From contig DAOVKO010000106.1 of NCBI GenBank assembly GCA_030631725.1, positions 1-7,186 of the forward strand: a stretch of DNA of 7,186 bases. Direction: 5' to 3'. Origin of the DNA: Actinomycetes bacterium (GTDB taxonomy: Bacteria; Planctomycetota; Phycisphaerae; JAACET01). A program made the translations under genes and the position numbers. This document shows, one piece after another, positions 4,216-7,186 of this stretch (position 1 is the stretch's first letter; every line of letters begins with the position of its first letter). Below the pieces are notes generated by a model. The model made no database searches and had not been told where the DNA came from. It was given only the letters and a program-made list of their open reading frames with translations.

Positions 4216-6318
4216 TCAGCCTTCCTTATTTGACGGCCTTGTTGCGAATTGTGTTTCGTAGAGCCCATGGTAAAGTGGGCAGCTGGCCACCAGTTCCTCG
4301 TGAGAGCCCGTGGCCACGATTCTGCCTTCGTCCATAACCGCGATAAAATCAGCCGCCATCACCGTCGCAAAGCGGTGGGCCACTATCAGGCACGTTCGAG
4401 AAGCAGTGAATTCTGCCAGGGCTTGAGAGATTTTGACTTCGCTTTCGGCGTCAATGTTGCTGGTGGCCTCGTCCAGAATCAGTATTTCCGGATCGCGCAG
4501 TATGGCCCGGGCTATGCTGATTCTTTGTCGCTGACCGCCGGAGAGATTTTCGCCCCCCTCGCTTAGCACCGTGTCATAGCCCTGGGGCAGTAGCTTGATA
4601 AACTCATGGGCGTGGGCTCGTTTGGCGGCCTCGACAATCTTCTCCTGTCCAGTCCGCACCCGCCCGTAAGCAATGTTGGCCGCCACCGTGTCGGCAAATA
4701 CCACCGTTTGCTGGGTAACTATAGCCATTTGTTTACGCAGTGAGCGCAGTCTGACCTTGCGAATGTCTTGCCCATCGAAAAGCACTCTCCCTGTGTCCGG
4801 GTCAAAAAATCGCGGCAGCATAGATATCAGCGTGGTCTTACCCGACCCGTTCGGTCCCACCAGGGCCACCGTCTGGCCCTTGGGCACTACCAGCTTGATC
4901 TCTTTTAGTGCCTGGTCGGTTGCCCCCGGATAGCTGAAGCTGACGTTCTCAAATTCTATCTGTCGGCTCAGTGGTTTTAGCTTTGGAGCACCGCGTTCCT
5001 CGTGTTCCTTCTCCTGATCCAGCAAAGTGAAAACCCTCTCTGCTGCTGCGGTGGCCGCCTGCAACTTGTTCGGCACCTTCGAGAGTTTTCGCATGGACTC
5101 TGCCATACCGAAAATCCCCCCAAAAAACGTAAACAATATGGCTGGCTGCATGCTCGGCTCGGGAGGCAATACTTGCCTGCAGGCGAATATCAAACCCACT
5201 GTGGCCATGCTTATCCCCAGCATGGCAATGGTCGGAGCGGTCAGGGCATCGACGCGGGTCATCCGGATAAGCTGTTTGAGCAACTGACGATTGGCCCGAA
5301 AGAAACGCCGGTGTTCGTATCCTTCGCTGTCGTACGCTTTGACCACACGGATGTTGCCCAGAGTCTCGTTCAGCTGCCCCAGGATCCCGCCCCAAACCCG
5401 AAGGGAACGGCGGGTTGTCTTCTTCGTGATTTTGCCGAACTTATTGACCAGCAGCAGAACCAGCGGGGCTATCGCCAAGACGATTATGGTCAGCTTCCAC
5501 GTGCAGTACAGGGCCAAAGACAAGGCTGCCAAGAACTTAAACGGCTCGAGGATGGCCTGAGTAAACAGGATCTTCAGGCCCTGCTTAATCATCGGTGTAT
5601 CCCGGACAAATCGGCTGGCTACATCAGATGAGCCCCCCCGTAGGTCGTAGAACTTCAAGGGCAGATTCAGGGCCTTGCGATAAACTTGTGTGCGCAGATC
5701 CAATAGCCCCCGCTCAATCATTATCCCCGCAGAAAACTCCTGGGCAAAACGTATCAGCGACTGCGTCATGTTTATCAGCCAGAAGACTATCATAATGTAA
5801 ATCAGCGACAGAAAAGCCTGGCCCCGTGGAAGAAGATCGGTCATGGCCGCGAGTATTCGCACATCCAGACGGGGCCGTTTCAACGGGATGGTCCAACTCT
5901 GTCTTTTTCCTTCCTTGTTTACCCCCTGAAGTTCTGTGCTCTCCGACGCCTTCATCCCGGCCACCAGGCGTACAAACTCCGGCAAATCAACTTCATTACC
6001 GTCGAGTTGCCGGATAATATCCCCGGCTTTTAGACCAGCTTCGGCCGCCGGCGAATCGGGCTCTACTTTGTCCAGCTCAACCTCCACCCTCGCAGCGAAA
6101 ACATTTGATTTCAGCTTGACGCCCATCATCTCTTCGGACATGCGGATGTCCGACCAGCCGTGCGGGCCTTCCTGTGAGATTATCAGCTTCAGTACCGGAA
6201 AGATCGTCCCGATACCTCCGCCGTAGCACAAGCCTCCGAGCAGCACACAGACCATTGTCACCACCAGGTAACGCTTATAGCGAAGGGGATATTTCAAAGC
6301 TCGGGAGAAAGGGCTCAT
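4216..6318 (-). CDS. ABC exporter half-transporter (MsbA-type) with an inserted PDZ domain
   Basis: The 700-residue product is a type IV ABC exporter, membrane domain fused to ATPase, about 110 residues longer than usual. TM1 is at about 17-40. A soluble insert follows (45-160) containing a PDZ domain at about 77-147, with the signature VEPDSPAAEAGLKAGDIIRQLDG. TM2 is near 165-187, TM3-4 near 253-291 and TM5-6 near 355-408. The ATPase is intact: A-loop Tyr463, Walker A GPNGSGKT (488-495), Q-loop Gln536, signature LSGGQ (592-596), Walker B ILILDE (612-617) with Glu617, D-loop SNID, and H-loop His648. With cytosolic termini, the TM1-TM2 loop and hence the PDZ domain would face the periplasm. 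It probably dimerises and exports a lipid or other hydrophobic cargo; lipid A by analogy with MsbA is only a guess. No Shine-Dalgarno site is seen. It follows yebC after 108 bases, and co-transcription is possible. Confidence 0.95.
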   Translation of the reverse strand: MSPFSRALKYPLRYKRYLVVTMVCVLLGGLCYGGGIGTIFPVLKLIISQEGPHGWSDIRMSEEMMGVKLKSNVFAARVEVELDKVEPDSPAAEAGLKAGDIIRQLDGNEVDLPEFVRLVAGMKASESTELQGVNKEGKRQSWTIPLKRPRLDVRILAAMTDLLPRGQAFLSLIYIMIVFWLINMTQSLIRFAQEFSAGIMIERGLLDLRTQVYRKALNLPLKFYDLRGGSSDVASRFVRDTPMIKQGLKILFTQAILEPFKFLAALSLALYCTWKLTIIVLAIAPLVLLLVNKFGKITKKTTRRSLRVWGGILGQLNETLGNIRVVKAYDSEGYEHRRFFRANRQLLKQLIRMTRVDALTAPTIAMLGISMATVGLIFACRQVLPPEPSMQPAILFTFFGGIFGMAESMRKLSKVPNKLQAATAAAERVFTLLDQEKEHEERGAPKLKPLSRQIEFENVSFSYPGATDQALKEIKLVVPKGQTVALVGPNGSGKTTLISMLPRFFDPDTGRVLFDGQDIRKVRLRSLRKQMAIVTQQTVVFADTVAANIAYGRVRTGQEKIVEAAKRAHAHEFIKLLPQGYDTVLSEGGENLSGGQRQRISIARAILRDPEILILDEATSNIDAESEVKISQALAEFTASRTCLIVAHRFATVMAADFIAVMDEGRIVATGSHEELVASCPLYHGLYETQFATRPSNKEG

Positions 6319-6354
6319 TGACCAATATTACTCTAGGGGAAAAGCTTTCGTCGG

Positions 6355-6389
6355 CTTGCCCTGGACCCGATCGCCCCGGCGGAGGCAAG
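6355..6389. repeat. Weak inverted repeat between yebC and the ABC exporter gene
   Basis: CTTGCC (6355-6360) is complementary to GGCAAG (6384-6389) across 23 bases. No T tract follows on either strand, so it is not a convincing terminator, and read-through from yebC into the ABC gene remains plausible. The rest of the 108-base gap shows no strong promoter. A minus-strand TAATAT lies near the ABC start but lacks a matching -35. Confidence 0.25.
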
Positions 6390-6426
6390 TCGTTGTTTCT
6401 CGCGTATCGCGTCCGGGAACCTTTTG

Positions 6427-7185
6427 TCAGGCTGACTCCTCGCTGATCTGGGTCATCAACTCTTCGGGAATATCCAGATCGCTGTAGACATTCTGAACAT
6501 CGTCCTGGTCTTCCAACGCTTCCAGTAGGCTAAGTACTTTACGTAAATTTGCAGCGTCCAGACTGATAGTCGTCTGGGCGATCATACTGATCTCAGCCAC
6601 CTCCGCTACGATACCTTTGTCCGCCAAGGCCGCACTCACCGCCCCAAAGCTGCCCGGCGGACAGGTGACCTCGCAGGTCTTCCGCTCGCTGGTCAGGTCC
6701 TCAGCCCCCGCCTCTAACACTATCTCCATCAGCGTTTCCTCATCGACTGCCTCACGGCTAATGGCAAAAAGCCCTTTCTTCTCGAATTTCCAGGCCACGC
6801 TCTTGGCCCCAGCCATGCTGCCGCCTTTTAGCTCAAATATCTTCCGGACCTCTGAGGCCGTACGGTTGCGGTTATCGGTCAGGACTTCGCACAGAATCGC
6901 CACTCCCCCCGGTCCGTATCCTTCGTACACGATCTCCTCTAATTGCACGCCGCCCAGTTCACCCGTACCCTTCTTGACGGCCTTTGCGATATTATCGTTG
7001 GGCATGTTTGCCCCCTTGGCTTTGTCTATCGCATAGCGCAGGGCCAAGTTCGTATTCGGGTCGCCGCCGCCGTTTTTTGCCGCTACCATAATATTACGGG
7101 CCAATTTACTGAACAGTTTTCCGCGCTTGGCGTCCGCCGCCGATTTCTTTCTACGGATTGTTGCCCAGTGTGAATGTCCCGACAT
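6427..7185 (-). CDS. yebC: YebC/PmpR/TACO1 family protein
   Basis: The 252-residue product begins with the family hallmark MSGHSHWATIRRKKSAADAK. A helical N-terminal domain follows with FSKLARNIMVAAKNGGGDP (25-43) and LRYAIDKAKGANMPNDNI (49-66). The middle domain carries EEIVYEGYGPGGVAILCEVL (83-102) and TDNRNRTASEVRKIF. The C-terminal domain includes GAKSVAWKFEKKG and ends EELMTQISEESA. The length is typical (240-250), and all three domains are present. The start ATG lies one base inside the window edge, so its ribosome binding site and promoter are not visible. The family was long annotated as transcriptional regulators. Bacterial YebC and mitochondrial TACO1 have more recently been linked to translation of proline-rich stretches that stall ribosomes, so either label should be held loosely. 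yebC often sits by ruvC; here an ABC exporter gene follows instead. Confidence 0.97.
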   Translation of the reverse strand: MSGHSHWATIRRKKSAADAKRGKLFSKLARNIMVAAKNGGGDPNTNLALRYAIDKAKGANMPNDNIAKAVKKGTGELGGVQLEEIVYEGYGPGGVAILCEVLTDNRNRTASEVRKIFELKGGSMAGAKSVAWKFEKKGLFAISREAVDEETLMEIVLEAGAEDLTSERKTCEVTCPPGSFGAVSAALADKGIVAEVAEISMIAQTTISLDAANLRKVLSLLEALEDQDDVQNVYSDLDIPEELMTQISEESA

Positions 7186-7186
7186 A

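Noticed and set aside
3957..4268. Minus-strand frame of 103 codons ending right at the ispG start
   Set aside because: It overlaps the end of the ABC exporter in another frame, has no recognisable domain, and lies opposite the better-supported lipoprotein frame.
1..7186. CRISPR arrays, restriction-modification, toxin-antitoxin or other defence systems
   Set aside because: No spaced direct repeats and no nuclease, methylase or antitoxin-like frames were seen on either strand.

Overview
This is a bacterial chromosome segment of moderately high GC. Planctomycetota (Phycisphaerae-like) is my best guess, and it is inference only. It rests on a PDZ-carrying ABC exporter, a 23S-rRNA-IVP (S23) four-helix-bundle gene, two small multi-pass membrane proteins, and weak or absent Shine-Dalgarno sites before several genes. 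No rRNA or taxonomic marker is present to settle it.

Right half (about 2.8-7.2 kb): conserved housekeeping genes, nearly all on the minus strand. In reading order these are yebC (7185-6427), an MsbA-type ABC exporter half-transporter with a PDZ domain inserted after its first membrane helix (6318-4216), and ispG of the MEP isoprenoid pathway (3956-2883). ispG has a good sigma70-type promoter of its own in the gap after the ABC gene, so it need not be co-transcribed with it. The same gap holds a 53-codon plus-strand frame (4053-4214) with a textbook lipobox, ending one base from the ABC stop codon. A 148-residue four-helix membrane protein (2393-2839, plus) runs convergently towards ispG.

Centre (about 2.0-2.4 kb): tRNA-Pro(GGG) on the minus strand with a strong promoter. 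An 11-bp palindrome begins at its discriminator base. The leader of the four-helix membrane gene carries a 13-bp stem-loop.

Left part (about 0.5-2.0 kb): an accessory patch beside the tRNA. It holds the decayed core of a tyrosine recombinase (plus), which loses its C-terminal catalytic half where an S23 four-helix-bundle gene (minus) begins. That gene is preceded by an octamer-periodic inverted repeat. There is also an orphan minus-strand terminator, and over 500 bases with no recognisable gene. The arrangement fits a degraded integrated element at a tRNA gene.

Far left (465-1): the N-terminal 155 residues of an HdeD-family (DUF308) membrane protein, cut by the window edge.

I see no complete new defence or mobile system. 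The points most worth following up are the PDZ-ABC exporter architecture, the hidden lipoprotein, and the repeat structure in front of the S23 gene.
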